64,000 nt of DNA, from positions 17,072,116-17,136,115 of the forward strand of contig NC_135997.1 in NCBI RefSeq assembly GCF_048128805.1, in the 5' to 3' direction. The notes beneath the pieces were generated by a model. The model worked only from the letters and a program-made list of their open reading frames with translations, was not told where the DNA came from and ran no database searches. Position numbers and translations under genes: made by a program. This DNA comes from Centroberyx gerrardi. Its lineage: Eukaryota > Chordata > Actinopteri > Beryciformes > Berycidae. Shown one piece after another: positions 1 through 13,916 of this stretch (position 1 is its first letter; every line of letters starts with the position of its first letter).

Positions 1-3000
1 ACAGTAAGCCTAACCCTGCACCTCTTCAGAGAAACACTGAAGGAAGACCAGGGATACCGTCTCTTGCTCCTCAGCCTGCCAGAGGCTCAGCACAAATAGT
101 GCTGCCATTGACTTTACCTGGGAAGGCAGTGAATACCGTGAATACCGCACCACCCAGTATAACAACAATAACTCCACAGCCTGTTATTGTCAATAACCAG
201 GTATTATTATTGTTTTACCTCTTTAATGAGAACAAGTCTAATGAATAATGTGAATAAAGCACTAATTCCTGTTAATGTGGTTCAGTATTGCATGGACATG
301 TGTTGTAAATAGCTTGTCATGTAATGTACGTAAATGGTAATATTGTTGATATATACAGGTACGTTGAAATATTCACTCTAAATTTTTCCTAGGGCTTCAT
401 TGTGACGTCTCCACAATTATCAAGCAGCAGCGAGTTCATCGCCTCTCTTGGTAAACAGTACCCCCCTGGAACTTCATTCACAATACTACCAGGTAAAACT
501 GAGGATAGCTCTCATAAAATATTATTATGGAGTAAATCTTTTTTTTTTTTTTTTTTTATCATTTCTTTTGTGATGACATAGAAAACCTTTTCTGGTTTTT
601 CTGGTAATGTCAAGTTATTATTTCCCATCTTTCAGCCGGTCAGCAGCACCTTTTGCAGCAGGTGACTCCAGCCACGTTGATACCTGGTGTCGTCCATCGG
701 CCTCAGGTGCAGCAAATCAACAACAATATTGTGACTTTGTCCAATGTCCAGAGTCCTGCCGTATATTCAACACCATCTAACCAGCTGCAACCCAATCGGT
801 CCAACTCGCAGTCTATCCAGATCTTTTCTTTGCCTGTGAAGGCCAACAACAGGGGTAAAAAAAATTTTTATGTATAGTCTGCACTTGCTTTACAATACTT
901 TAACTTCAGTCAACTGGCAAGTGACTACAAATTAAATATCTTTTCTTGGTTTTCACACAGATCAAAGCTTAGTCAAACGAGCATTACCACCACAGCAAAA
1001 TGACAGCGCAGCAAAAAGAACCAAGTTTGACTTGGGTATGTTTCCATTGAGAGGGGAAATTCTTTGATATTGTTTTACAATCTATTTATTATAAGCCAAC
1101 CTCTTGATGCAGCATGGCCATATCATAGTTGCTGCTATGCTGTGGTTGCTTGTTTATTGAAACATGTCTATTGAATTTCTGTAGAGCCAGCTAAAGTGGT
1201 TGATCTAGTGGAAAATGGGATCTTTAGGAAGAAGTGTCCCAAGTGCAAAGAAGAATTCCTTCAACAGGAAGCCATGAAATGTCACATGATGGTGAGTGAA
1301 AACCTTGTGCATCTTGTCAATATTTGCACAATTTACAATAAATATACATACATATCAAGTTTCTGTTGTCCATAGAAGTTGTATTCTGGAAATTCTCAAT
1401 TTTTTTAGAATTTTAGGATTGATTTAAAAATCTTTGATTATGCTTATGAAGAGAGTAATTCAGATGCACCCATCATACAGCTGCTTTTAGCAGCATAATG
1501 TGGCTCTCTAGGATTGTTTTGCTGAGCTTCAGTCACGTCATCAGTTACATTGTGTTTTTTTAAAAAGAAAAATAGGTCAAAACAATAATTTATACCACAA
1601 CTGATTGCACTACTTAATGAGCATACCTCTTATGTCTTTTAAATGCACTGCAGGATTTTTTTTTTTTTCATTGTGTGGTCCCAGCTGGCCTGGTTAGAGT
1701 AGATTTGCTTAGATTGCTTTGTCTGTTTCCAGAAATCTGTCTTGTGTTAAAGTGCCATTGCGCATTAGACATTAGAATACATAAAAACATGCAAATATAC
1801 ATAAAATCATACAAATGCAACAGTCATGAAATTCATTGCAGTGCATTGCGTAGTCCAGTTGAGGTGCAGAATAGAAAGGATGCCACCGCCGTTTCTTGGG
1901 CCCTCCCCCTCTACCTATGATTAATCTTCGGGTTTTTGTCACCTTTTTGACCCCTGATATGTTTGCATCCCTGTACAGGTGAGTCAAACATGGACATTAA
2001 GTTTATTTTCCTTGTATTTTAGAGCTGCTGTGCTAAACTTGTGGAAAATGTATTTCCATCAACCCCGAACAATACTTCCGTTAATGCAAGCAAGCGCATC
2101 ATGCTTGTCTCAGACTTCTACTACGGCCGATTTGAGGGAGACAGGCCCAAGCAAGAGGGGCAGAAGACCAACACGACCTTCAAGTGCCAGAGCTGTTTGA
2201 AAGTACTCAAGAATAATATCAGGTATGACAATGCTATTTTTCAGTAAATGAGCAGGGTATAGCTAAAACAATCACATTTACATTCAGTGATGAGAAAAAA
2301 TGTGTAACATGGATTGGGTATCAGAGGTGCTGTGTTTCTGGATTGCTTGATATTTGATTACAGTTGTTTAATTTAAAGATCCCGATCCCTAGCAGTTTGT
2401 AATTCAGCTGCATGCTTAATTGTTTTGGTGAAACCCTTTGAACAAATGTCTAATATAGATTTGTTTTTGTCACTGTAATGCACTTTAATGAGGCTCCAGG
2501 CCAAAAAAACGCTGATATGCCATCAATGATGACAAAAATGACGTCTCCCACTCGCTGCAGAACTGTAATATTTTTTTGCAATAGCTTTAAAAAATATTTC
2601 AGAGGACTTTGAACTGTTATCGGTGTTAATTACAACTCACTGAAATGGACATAACAGCATGGTGCAGTTAGGTGAAATGAGGCATACTATTCAAATTCTC
2701 AGGTTTTTCTATATATTGCAAAAGATTAAGGGCTTATCGAAATCAAAACAAATATCTAATGAACTGAAATCTTTCTAGGGGAATCAATCACACTAGTCCA
2801 AGGACAAAATAGTATTCCGAATATTGGCATTCAAATGCCTGCTTTATTGGCCCAATCTGGAGTTATATGTGGCATCCCCCCCTTCAGCCACTGTCGCCCC
2901 ACTTCTGGCTTTATTTACGTTTTGATGTATTGATTGAAGACTTTTTTTCACTCAAGTTGATTGACTGAGCTTTTGATAGAGGGAATAACACACTGTGACA

Positions 3001-6000
3001 GCTTAAACATGAATTTAAATCTATTTTGAAGTTTTAAATGCTTGTGTACGTGTGTCGTTTGTAAACATTGGAGCAAAATGGACCTGCATTTTAAGGGTCT
3101 GCTTTCAAAAAACTGTGTCTATATCCCATAATTAATATACTTGCAAAATGCAGATTGGGGCTTAAAGGGAAGGGGAGCTATGTTTACTCTCTTCATTGAA
3201 AAGAGATCTGTCCCGTGCCCATAAGGAAACCACAGACAAGTTCCTTGGCCCTCATCACAGTTTTCCTCTCAGATGGATGACAATATCAGACCGTTTTCCC
3301 TCATGGGCCTAAAGATGAAAAATGACTGCTAGTTTAGGTGGCGTAAGAACTGCTCCTTTGATTAAATAACTTTGCCTCAGAACATTGCAAAAAAAGCCTC
3401 TGTAAGCTGCTTTTAATGGGGAAACACATTTGTACTGCAACCGCACTCTCGCAGCAGAGGTCATAGTTCATCCGCATAAAAATTTCTATTAGGGGAGCTG
3501 AGGTAGCAGAATGTACAGGCTGAAAAATGGGCCGTGCCTCGTCAGGGCAGCAGTGGCAGGTAGCTGTGGAGGTGCTCACAGCAGCCACAGACACTACATC
3601 ATTAGGCAAAACAAAAATCTTTGTGTAATTGCTGGTATTATAACGGCCATTATACATGCTTAGAAAGTGAGGTGCAAGGAGAATAGTTCATTTATCTTTT
3701 TTAAAACCTTTGGGACCTGAAGCATAACCATTGCATGCATACCGGCCATGCGTCATTACATTTTTTTTTTCTTTCCCCACTGCTTGACTATGGTTTGTTT
3801 TAATACGTTACTTTTCCCTTTCAAAAGTGGGGATTTTAGTCAAATCAGTGAAGCTCACTTGTGAATGTAGAATATGATCCCACAGTGGAAGTTTTATTTT
3901 GCCCAGTTCAATTGAACCGGAGCTGTGACAGAAAGCAAACTACACGGTTGGGGATCTTTCTCAACACTAAAGATTTTGGACGATCTTTTGATATGACTGA
4001 CAGAAAATTAACTGCTAGACTGGGTGGACAAAATAATGGAAACACTTAAACAATATATCAATATCAAGTACCTAAAAAAGAGTAGGGCCACCCTCTGCCT
4101 TCAGAACAGCTTCAATCTTTCTTGGATTGGTGGAAATTTGCTTCAACTTCCCATAAAGGTTCAACGATGTTTAGATCTGGCGATTGAGGAGGCCATGGAA
4201 GGCATTTGACTTAATCTTGGTGTTCATGAAATCACACTCGCTTTGTTTCATACTAACACCTTCAGTTTGTCATGTCTTTAGTGTCCGCTGTTACTCTTGA
4301 AAACATGAAAACAATTGTAAATACCTATTTCATCTACTCTTAAATGTTTCTTATGCAAAACGCAGTTGTTAGTCATCCCCCAGGGTAATCAGCGGTGTCA
4401 CTCACACAAACTAACGTTCACAGTCTGTTGAAAGCGCCTCACTGCAGGGACTAGCTTGCTGATGCTCATGAGATCATACATGTCAAATGGTTAAACAACC
4501 TTTTCTGTGATGCTCTGTGTGTGTGTGTGTGTGTGTGCGCCCTCCCTTACAGGTTCATGAACCATATGAAGCACCACCTGGAGCTGGAGAAGCAGAACAG
4601 CGAGAGCTGGGAAAGCCACACGACTTGCCAGCACTGCTACCGGCAGTACATGACTCCATTCCAGCTGCAGTGCCATATTGAGAGCGCTCACAGCCCGTTT
4701 GAATCCTCAAGTAAAACATAACGGTCTATACAGCTGATTCTGACATAGCAAATATTATAATGAGTGGCCGTTTGTAATTTTCTTTCTCCCCCCCCCCTCA
4801 GCCAATTGCAAGATATGTGAATTGGCATTTGAGTCAGAGCAAGTGCTGCTGGAACACATGAAGGACAACCACAAGCCTGGGGAAATGCCCTACGTCTGCC
4901 AGGTCTGTCACTTGTTCGTGAGTTGTGGTCTATATAGGTTTAGTTTAAAGTGTCCAGGAAAACAACATTCACTGTATCTTACACTTTGTTTTACCTGGTT
5001 CCACAGGTGTGCAATTACAGGTCCTCTTTCTTCTCTGAAGTGGAGACACATTTCCGAAGTGTCCATGAAAACACAAAGGATCTGCTCTGTCCCTTCTGCC
5101 TCAAAGTTCTTAGAAGTAGTCACATATACATGCAACACTACATGAAACATCAGGTATGATACCGAGTTTAATCTTGTCTATTGTAAAGCTAGTCTGTTTT
5201 AAGTGTAGCGTGCCTAGTTCAAATGTTGTGACTGACCCACCGCGGTGTGTTTATATGACAGCCTACTGATGCTCTAAATCCTTAAGCTAGTGAATGGTAT
5301 AATTGCAAGAGTTGGAACTCGTGCGTTGCACTATTAGCTCCAACTCTAAGGTTGGATTGATTTGGTTGTCTGCCGAACACCTTACTGTAATACATAACAG
5401 GCTGACAGTAAAGCCTGCTTCTCTTCACCTGCCCTAAAGGAGCAATAAATATGGTAGAGTGGAACCATATAAAATTAATTGCTGTTCTATTAATAGCCGT
5501 GGAAGAAGTTAACTTGGTAACCAGTTGTGTTCTTTCAGTGAACCCAAATGAAACATCTCAAGAATTAGACTCTTGTCATGCCAATTATTACATATTTTTT
5601 TTATTGTAAGCCTGCAATCCTTTTTTCTATTTCAGAAAAAAGGAATCCATCGGTGTGGAAAATGCAGACTGAATTTTCTCACCTACAAGGAGAAATTGGA
5701 GCACAAGACTCATGTCCACAAGACTTTCAGAAAACCCAAAGCCCTGGAGGGCCTTCCTCCGGGAACAAAGGTCCGACCCTGTCATTATGAGATCTGTACT
5801 GCATTTATTACAGACTGTATGTTTGAACTATTCCAGCATTAGTACAATTATACACAATTATAGTACATATTTTTGGGTTTCTTTTTCTCTTTTCAGGTGA
5901 CAATTCGAGCATCCGTCACAGGAAAAACGCCCATATTACCCAGCAGTCCTGAACGATCTGGTTTTAATGTCAGTCCAGAAGCACCAAGTTTCAAACCGCA

Positions 6001-8640
6001 AACCAAAGCTCCGGTCAGTATCTCCAAGTCTAAATCCAACATCTCTGGAGCGGGAAAAGCCAAGCCCCCTCAGATCAAGAAGCAAGAGCGTCGTACTTCC
6101 AAGCACAACCTGGCGCTGAGGAACCTCAGGTTGTTAACTGAGCTCTCAGCAGTATTAGTAAATACATTAATAACTAAGTTTCTTTTAATGGAAAACTTGT
6201 CAGAATTCTTGCCTTCTGCCATTCCAGAGTAAATCTTTGTGCAGCGATTTTGCAGGTCAAAAAAGTGTCAAGTTTATTTGGTAACTTTAATGGTAACTGC
6301 ATAGCCTTAGTTTTGTGTAAACGTGTCACGTTTTGCATCTCATAGGCAATCAAAATTGGCTAATTGATTTTGCTGAGTAAACACTGAATGCCAAGTGAAC
6401 TGAATCCCTTACTAGTAGCAGCCTTTCTATTTCTTTGGGTATGTTGGGCTGGCTAAAAATTATATATTGAATAGCAGATAGACTGGCATGATATTTGGCT
6501 AACTTGACTCAGTTATCAGAAAATCAGTGTGTTGGTTTAGTCACAGGACATGGGCTGTTAAGCAGATGATGGGCCATAAAGAGGTAGAGGGATAATGGAG
6601 CAGTAAAGACCAGTTTAATAAAATTTGGAACCTGCAGCCTTCCAGCAGACAGACTGGTTACATTTAACACAGACAACATAAATTCCCTGTAACAGTAACC
6701 TTGCCTAACATCTAGGCATCAGACACTAATGACTACAACTAGCGATCATGCAAAACATCAGTTTCTAAATATTAGAAATGTTTGTGCATTTGCTGTGATG
6801 CACACCCCCAATTTAATTAAAAATTCATATAAAGTAAAAAACATTATATCCTAATGACAAAAAAATGAAATAAATTGTCTGCTGCAATACTCTAATATGA
6901 CCTGGCCCATGAATAGAAATCCATTTTGTTTAATATTTTAACACCGTACTTTCGTGTATGAATGAAATGTGATGTACTGATTACATTCTTTCCTGCCTTC
7001 AGAGTCGATGGAGGGAATTACACGTGCATCGAGTGTGACACTAAGGTTGCCGACTTCTTTTCTCATTATCCGATGATTTCAAATTGCGGTGCTTGCAAAT
7101 ATCGGACAAGCTGCAAAGTCTCCATTGGGAATCATATGATAAGGTGAGTAAAGATGTTGATTTGAATTAGTATTTCACAGTGTTGTACTGGAGTCAATTT
7201 CAGGTTCTCTGCATTCATTTGACAAGTCTTGTGACTTTTTCTGCCCTATGTTAGGTTTCATAGTGCCATCACCAAAAACAGGTTTTGGAAAATGGAAAAT
7301 CGGAAAAATCCAACTGTGTTAAAGTAAGTGAGCTTCATGAAATGATGGGTTTTTTTGCTAAATTTTGACCACACTCATACAGAGATTGTGTAATGGTAGG
7401 GGCGGGGGTTGTATTTCACCAGATCTGAAACTAATCATGAACAAAATGTCATCTTGCTTTTTCCCCCAGATTAACCCTGGTCTGTCTCAACTGTGACCTC
7501 ATTGTGGACGCATCAGGAGGTGACATGATGAGCAAACATTTAACTGACAGACCAAATCACGTATGCAAAGTCATTCAGGAGAAAGGTATTGTGCTTGTTT
7601 GCTGTAGTACCACCTGAATCATCGGCAGAATTTTGTTCAAATTTTCTTTATACAAGTTTCTTGAAAAACTTATCTTGTTTTCTAACCCAGCAGATATCCA
7701 AGTTGAACATCAAGGGTGAGTAGCAGCCACTCAGCGCATTATATCATGTTTCCCATTTATCTGTGATCTATACCTGATACTTGACAATGTACAGGACTGA
7801 AGAATATTTCCCAAATTCTAATGGTGATGTAATGATGCTGCCACAACAAAATGGCCTCTCAGGTTTCAATTTCATTCAGTATAAAATGGTTATAGCTCAA
7901 ATGAAGGGTTACAATAAACATTTGCAGTTCATGACATGGACCTAGTATACAGATAGTATACAGATCATGTGGCCGATCATTCTAATGAATATCAGTTATT
8001 TTAAGTTGAATTCTTAAGTCTTATGGTCTACACTTCAAATGCGCAATACTCTATTGCTTGGAAATATTGTATGTTGCCCCTGATGAGAGCATTACCTAAA
8101 GGCCAAAATGTAAATCTAAATAGTACATTCATAACAATGTAAAAAAAATAAAAACCTGTCCTTTCATGCAGGCTTCCTGCTTTTGGGGAGCCATCAAAAG
8201 TCATATACATCTTCACATCAGTACCTGCTGAAGGACCAAAGAAAATTGACGTGCAGCAAGTTGAAAGTGTCGCATCTGGAGGTGTTACTCTTGTAGAAAA
8301 TAAAGCCACTGTTGACCAACCAGAAGAGGAGTCGGAGCAGAGCGTCCCAGCAGCTGATGAGGACGAGGGGACTCAGACAGAACGTTCTCCTGAAAGGGAA
8401 CTGAAGCATTCATTGCTGCCCAGTTTGTCGTCTTCCACGGTCTGTAAATTGGAAGAGGGTTTGGTTCCCCATGATGAGTCACTGGGTGACTCTGTGAGCC
8501 TAGGTGTGGGAGAGCAGGTCAGTGCCCCGCTGCAGCCCCCTGTCTCACTGACTGTCCTGAAGCGGGAGACAGGGACGGCTCAGACTGAGGTGAACAACTC
8601 ATCCAGTCAGAGTGACGAACCAGAAAAGACTGCAGAGTAG
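1..8640 (+). CDS. znf280d: Zinc finger protein 280D (3' part; 5' end outside window)
   Basis: Sixteen coding exons join in one frame to give the C-terminal 829 residues: 1-200, 393-492, 636-854, 961-1035, 1185-1291, 2023-2222, 4553-4710, 4802-4902, 5007-5153, 5636-5770, 5897-6129, 7003-7143, 7255-7323, 7470-7585, 7694-7715 and 8172-8640 (stop TAG 8638-8640). All junctions are GT-AG. The first ~200 visible residues are Ser/Thr/Pro/Gln-rich and low in complexity. A run of C2H2-type fingers follows (visible residues ~213-470), with pairs such as CPKC, CQSC, CQHC, CKIC, CPFC and CGKC. Finger residues are often split by introns. A late Cys-rich part (CIEC, then CGAC...HMIRFH, ~565-610) precedes an acidic, probably disordered tail. 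The finger spacing resembles the ZNF280/POGZ group, and position beside mns1-tex9-rfx7 favours ZNF280D. It is presumed to be a nuclear DNA- or chromatin-binding protein; its function is poorly known. A paralogous ZNF280 or POGZ-like gene is less likely because of synteny. Confidence 0.87.
4016..4235. mobile_element. DNA-transposon-derived fragment in a znf280d intron
   Basis: It lies in the 2.3-kb intron 2223-4552. The opening phrase CTGGGTGGACAAAATAATGG, followed by text on a 'ccaccctctgccttcagaac' theme, matches dispersed teleost DNA-transposon ends as I remember them. Only one end is recognisable and no coding potential remains. The rest of this intron shows no other feature, apart from a short TG run (about 4516-4538) before the acceptor at 4552. 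Confidence 0.5.
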
Positions 8641-10040
8641 TGGATTGAAAAATCACTTCTTCATCAGACATACCTCTTTAAAAAAAAAAGGTATTGTAGT
8701 TTGATTTACCCTACCATTCGTATGACAATATTGCTTGGGCTGCCATATTGCTACTAATCTCCTCAAGATTCATGTGTCCGGCTAGCCAGTATCCATCTGT
8801 CCATCTTTTGTTGCATAAATATTTGCAAAATTCTGTAAAATATCTATGTATTTATAAATTAAAATGCATCAACCAGTATCACCTTCCTTGCCCTATAAAG
8901 TATACTTTCAAATGAATATCAAACACCAGAAACCATTCCCAGATCCCAGACCACTCACTGTCAGCTCTCCATTAGATCTAGAGGGTCTTGGCCCACTCTG
9001 CATCTCTGCACAATTTAAAATATAGTTAAAACCTGGCCGGCGAACCAAACTGCTTAATGTTTTCCCTCAGGAACACAACACACACGCCCTAACTGCTCTG
9101 CTAAAGGTGCTACGAGAAGCATCTTTAAATATCAGTTTATCATTGTCAGACTAATTGTGATGCATTGTTATAATTACCGTAAACAAATGAGACCATGGTC
9201 AAGATGATTACTAATCTGTCCTATGCCGGTGTTTTTTTTTTGTGTTCTTTTTTCTCCATTTAACACAAACCCCATTGGCTCTGTGGCAAAGAGGATGTTG
9301 CTGCTTGCCCCACCCCCCCACCCCGGTGTCACTCTACATGCATTTCTTTTCCATTTCACTTTACTGAAGAGGATAAACATGTAGGAGGATAAACAGCAGG
9401 GGCTGTTGGCCGGTCGCTCTGTTCACCACTTTTGGCCGCATGGGTGAAAGTGTGCCACAGGGAGTTCGATTGCAGACGCTTTACACAAAATGCAATGTCA
9501 TGGGGCTGTTAGACTCTTCGTCTTGTTGTTCCATCGGCCTTTCACTCCTTCCACCATCTGCCATTGCGAGAAACTCAGAAAGCTTTAGCTCTATTTGCAC
9601 TGGAAGAACAGTTGACCTCTTCCTGTTTTGTGCCATAAAGTAATGTCCCTTTGAGCCGTAAAGTAATCCAGCAGATTTCCAGTGAAATCCGACCCGGTGG
9701 CACATAGAGGCTGCCAATCGTCTTGCCGATGATCTCATTTGTTTATGGTAATTATACTGTGATATATCGATGTTAAAATGGCACACATGGCATCCCTAAC
9801 ATACACACTACAATAATCTCACTTTAACTTTGATTTCATTTTCTTTGGGCAAATTTAAATTATTTTTTCCTTACTATTATTACCTGATGCTATTCCTCAT
9901 TGCTATCCTGATTTGCAGGTGAGATGTTTTCATAAGCTGCTTTTTTTTTTTTTTTTTTTTTTTTTTGTCATCATCACCAGCAAATCCATTGTCTCTCTCT
10001 TTGATCCATGGTTTATTGTTTTTATATGTGTAAATAAATC
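8641..10040 (+). other. znf280d: Probable 3' UTR of znf280d
   Basis: The stop codon is followed by about 1.4 kb without coding signal, up to the first canonical AATAAA (10033-10038). Further AATAAA hexamers near 10093 and 11099 could be used by longer transcripts. A T-run (about 9944-9966) and a dispersed repeat (about 9474-9790, partly shared with 20463-20530) lie inside. Extent is inferred from the signal alone. Confidence 0.5.
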
Positions 10041-12684
10041 TCCATGCTTTAATCTGGAAACTATTCCTTTCTGTTGAGTTTTAGGCTGCTGTGCCTAATA
10101 AAAAAACTCATATTGATGCATCATATCATTCAAATTAATCTTTTCACTGTTTTCCTGGTTTGTGACAAGCAGGTGTGGACAACAACTCTTAAGAGGTGTA
10201 TTGTTACCAATTGGGGAACAAAAATGCCAGTGTTGGATTATTATATGCCTGAGCTAGTTCTGAGTATCATAACAATTCATAAAAGATTAAAGATTAGAGT
10301 ATTTTAAAGACAGAAAATGTACTAATGGCTATAAGTTTCAGGTGCACTATTGAAGCTCGAAGTCCCAAGGAAATTGATATCAGATTTTGGTGAGATGTGA
10401 GGTTCTGATAAAATAGAAATGGTTTCAGCAGTGGCAAGGGGCATTATATTGGTGAATGCTAGAGAAAAGCCCAGTGGCAGCAGATGGAGCAATTAAAAAA
10501 ATAAAATAAAAGAGTAACATGCAGTTAAGAAATATGATTGTATCGCCCTTCTTGTAAGTGTTTTGAAAGTGCTACCTTGTAAAAGATGAACCAACAGAAC
10601 TGTGTGTGGCTTTGGACGGCAGCACAGCAGCTCGAGTTTACGAAGATGTCGGCCCATTTTTACGCCCCAAGTGTTGGTTGATTAAGTTGCTTTTCATTGT
10701 GCGTTTACAGACAGAATAAATGCAAATTTATTGTAGGCCTGGGCATATTTTTTTGTAATGTGACTTTTTTTTTTTTTACTTTTTTTTGTGGCCTGTGTTA
10801 TGACCTTTGACTGACTTCTGGTAAATCACATTGCTTAACATCTCACAAAAAGCATTTTTCATTATACGGTTTTGTTTTTTAAGATGGATTTTAACCTGTC
10901 TTGTATATATCTGTAGAGCGAGCCTTGAAATGCATCTTTGGCTATGATGAAACTGTAGATGTAACCCCGAGTCCATTTTGAAGACATTCCTCTAAAATAT
11001 TGTTCTGCTGAATCTTTTTAGGACAAACACTCTCTTCAGTTAAAGGTCTGTAAACTACTGAATTTGGATCAGTGTTTCCCTGTTGTTCTGTTATGTAAAT
11101 AAACATTTACTACATGAGGTAAAAGTCCTTGGGTATTTTTGTATGAATGTAGCTTGCTAAGGTAGCCAGGTCTGCATGAGTCTTACAGGAACGTTGCATT
11201 CCAGAAATGACAGAAAGTTGTAAATTCTGACTTCCCACCTGGAAAACTGCAGTGGATCGGCCTTAGAAGTCGGAATTCCAAGTGAGAAAATTTCTCAACC
11301 ATGATTTTTCAGAGATGCAGTTATCTGACATCACAGCAACATGAACTGTAAGTTGCACAGCATTACTTTTAATATGTTTATAATCCTCAAAGTACACTGA
11401 AGTTCAATTTTCAGTGTTGCCTGACCTCAAGCCATTAAAGCATCTGTGTGGTAAATGGTTAAACATAAATTTGAAATGTAAAATTGCACCCACAGTTGCT
11501 AACATTTTGTACAAACTTATGTTGGGCAAGCTATATCTTTCTTCCCTGGTTTTTCCCAAGCTTCATTTGAAAGTGCAGAGGTTGCAGTTACGACCAATTT
11601 TTTTGACTTTGACTAGAAAGCCTTTAATAAAAATTCACACTAGAGGATGGGCCTATAGGTTGACATAAGCTGTGATTGGTTCTTCTGTCAAGTCAGTCAT
11701 CAGACCAAAACATAGGTAGGCCTATCAACTATTGAAGAAAGGAATGATGGCGCAAATTTCCCAAAGAATCTGCAGAGAAAGTTTGAATGGAGTGAATAGT
11801 GTTAAGTATAAAGATGTAACAGAAATAGGAAGAACTGCAAATGTTCTGTAGGCTCATAATTTCTGTTGACTCTTCTTTAAGAATTATTTTTGTTTCACCC
11901 TGGATGTGTACCAAGGTGTTTTGTTGCTGCTCCTTCCTCCTTCACTTTACCACTTGTCTTTTACAGGGAAGTAACATGGAGGAGAAGAAGAAAGGAAGGG
12001 ACAGGAGAAGAGAAAGGAGAAGAGGGGGGAATGAGATAACTACTGCACTTCAGCATCATAAATGAGACGACAAAAGATGGTCACCTCATGCCAACAGATG
12101 TCCTCTATAATCAGTTTTTAGTCAACATATGTAACAGATGTAACTTGCCATCAGCTTTGGTTTAAATTTGAATTAGATATTCTAAAACTTGTGCTTTTAT
12201 CCTAATTGATGGTCTAGTCATCTCATATATCAGTTGAAGAGCATTTGATTGGGCACAACAAACAATACTAATTTACTTCCTGAAGGCTTTTGGAGATGCT
12301 TAAGCAGCTTCTTCATCTCCACCAATATACAGCAAAGAGAAAACTTAATGAAAAGAGATGATGGCAGTTGGCAGCCTTGGGAACATCTGTAGTTCAGAAG
12401 TGTGTATGACTGTATGGGTTCTTCAGTTACCAAGCTGTTGACACACACACACTCAACATCTGAAATCATTACAAAGGATCTCAAAGCTGCACATGTGTTT
12501 TTAGAGAAGTTGGTGTATCACATAATTGAATGAATAGCATCTGAATACTCATTTCATACTGCATGTTCACCACTATGGATTTAAAAAGGACTATGCTACA
12601 CATACAACTGTCTACATATGGTTGATAAATCCACTCTGCCCTAAACATGAATGAATATGCACTGGAATATCTCCAGACTTATAA
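10041..12684. other. Gene-poor spacer
   Basis: AT-rich sequence with short fortuitous ORFs only. I see no splice-consistent exons, no conserved motif and no RNA gene. A T-rich stretch at 10747-10790 and an AATAAA at 11099-11104 are the only landmarks. Confidence 0.5.
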
Positions 12685-12905
12685 AAAGCTTTTGAAACTG
12701 TTAATCCTGACATTACAAATTATCACAACATGCGCTCATGGGTACAGATGGCTGCACAGTTTTATTCTGGACAGACAATGATTTGTTGTTGCAAATGGAC
12801 ATTGGATAGAGAGCAGCATCCCATAGGACTCCATTTTGGGGTTCTTGGGTTCTTCTTCATCATTGCTTCATATTCTTTCTGCTGATGACAACTTGAACTT
12901 GTCAT
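12685..12905 (+). mobile_element. Decayed LINE reverse-transcriptase fragment
   Basis: With frame changes and stops, the forward strand reads KAFETVNPDI, then LDRQ-stop-FVVANGH, ESSIP, DSILG and ADDNLNL. These line up in order with the non-LTR retrotransposon RT blocks KAFDTVxHDILL, SYLxxRxQxVxxNG, GVPQGSxLGP and FADDTxL. The catalytic pair survives as ADD but the GVPQG block is destroyed. It is an old inactive copy; clade (L2, CR1/Rex1 or other) cannot be set by eye. Confidence 0.7.
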
Positions 12906-13916
12906 ATTTTTTCATCATGTAGAGCTGAGACAAGCACATATTTAGAAAAATATCTTTAAATGATTCAAACGAAACCAGTTATCCCTACGGTTTGAAGAAG
13001 AAAAAACAATCAAAGAAGAATCTCAGAGGGAAAAGTTACACTGCCAAACAATTTCCTGGCGTTCCATTGGAAAGAATTGAATTAGCCAATTTCTGTCAAC
13101 CAAATTACTAGGAAAGATAGATTACTGATGAGAGGTATACAAAGCATATGTTTTTTGTTTTTTTTTATATTAAAGTGACAATCTTGGCTTCATTAGCAAA
13201 ATCAACTGTTGCTATGCTTTTCCTATTTTCTTTTTTCATTTTTGCATTCTTATCGATAGATTATTACATTTGGCATCTGTCAAATTCAGCTGAAACCACC
13301 TAGGTTTAGGCTTGTTGCTATGGGTTGCTGAGTCTCGAAACATTTTGAAGCAGTTTACCTGATTGCTAGTTTGTTTACCTGGCCTCTGTCAAAAGTCCAG
13401 CTAATTTCAACTTCTTTAACAGACTGATATTTTCACGCACTGATCTCTATCAATCTATGCCATCCAGCAACACACAGGTCTCACCGAAGTACATTCATAA
13501 CTAGTAATTTTTATGTAGTACAAATGCACATGTGAACGCCACCATATTGCGGTGTAAAGAGCGCGTACCGTAATTAGGCACCGCAGTGCGCACTGGGCAC
13601 AAACAGCCCGGCTGCCTCTGACCTGAGTCCACTTGGATCCATGGAGCTAGTGGATTTTCTAATAAACCATCTTCCATATTAAACTCTTAACTACCTGTGC
13701 TATATGTGCTGCCTTGGAATGAGAGGATGTTAAAGTTTACTGTTACTTTAGGGTGCCACCTTTGGCTTAGGATCTTTTTAGAACTGCCTGGGGGATGAAA
13801 CCTTTCTTAGCTTTCATGTGCGGACTGGGAGAAGAGCTTCATTTTTGTAGCAAAACACTGGGATCAGGTTACTGGTAATTAACACATCAAAGGACTACTC
13901 AACTTTTTGGGAGCCA
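12906..13916. other. Spacer, probably old repeat-derived sequence
   Basis: No open frame, splice structure or RNA gene is supported. A short T-run lies at about 13151-13167. Confidence 0.4.

Noticed and set aside
3334-3657. 107-codon minus-strand open frame inside a znf280d intron
   Set aside because: No motif, no splice context and no codon bias; compatible with chance.
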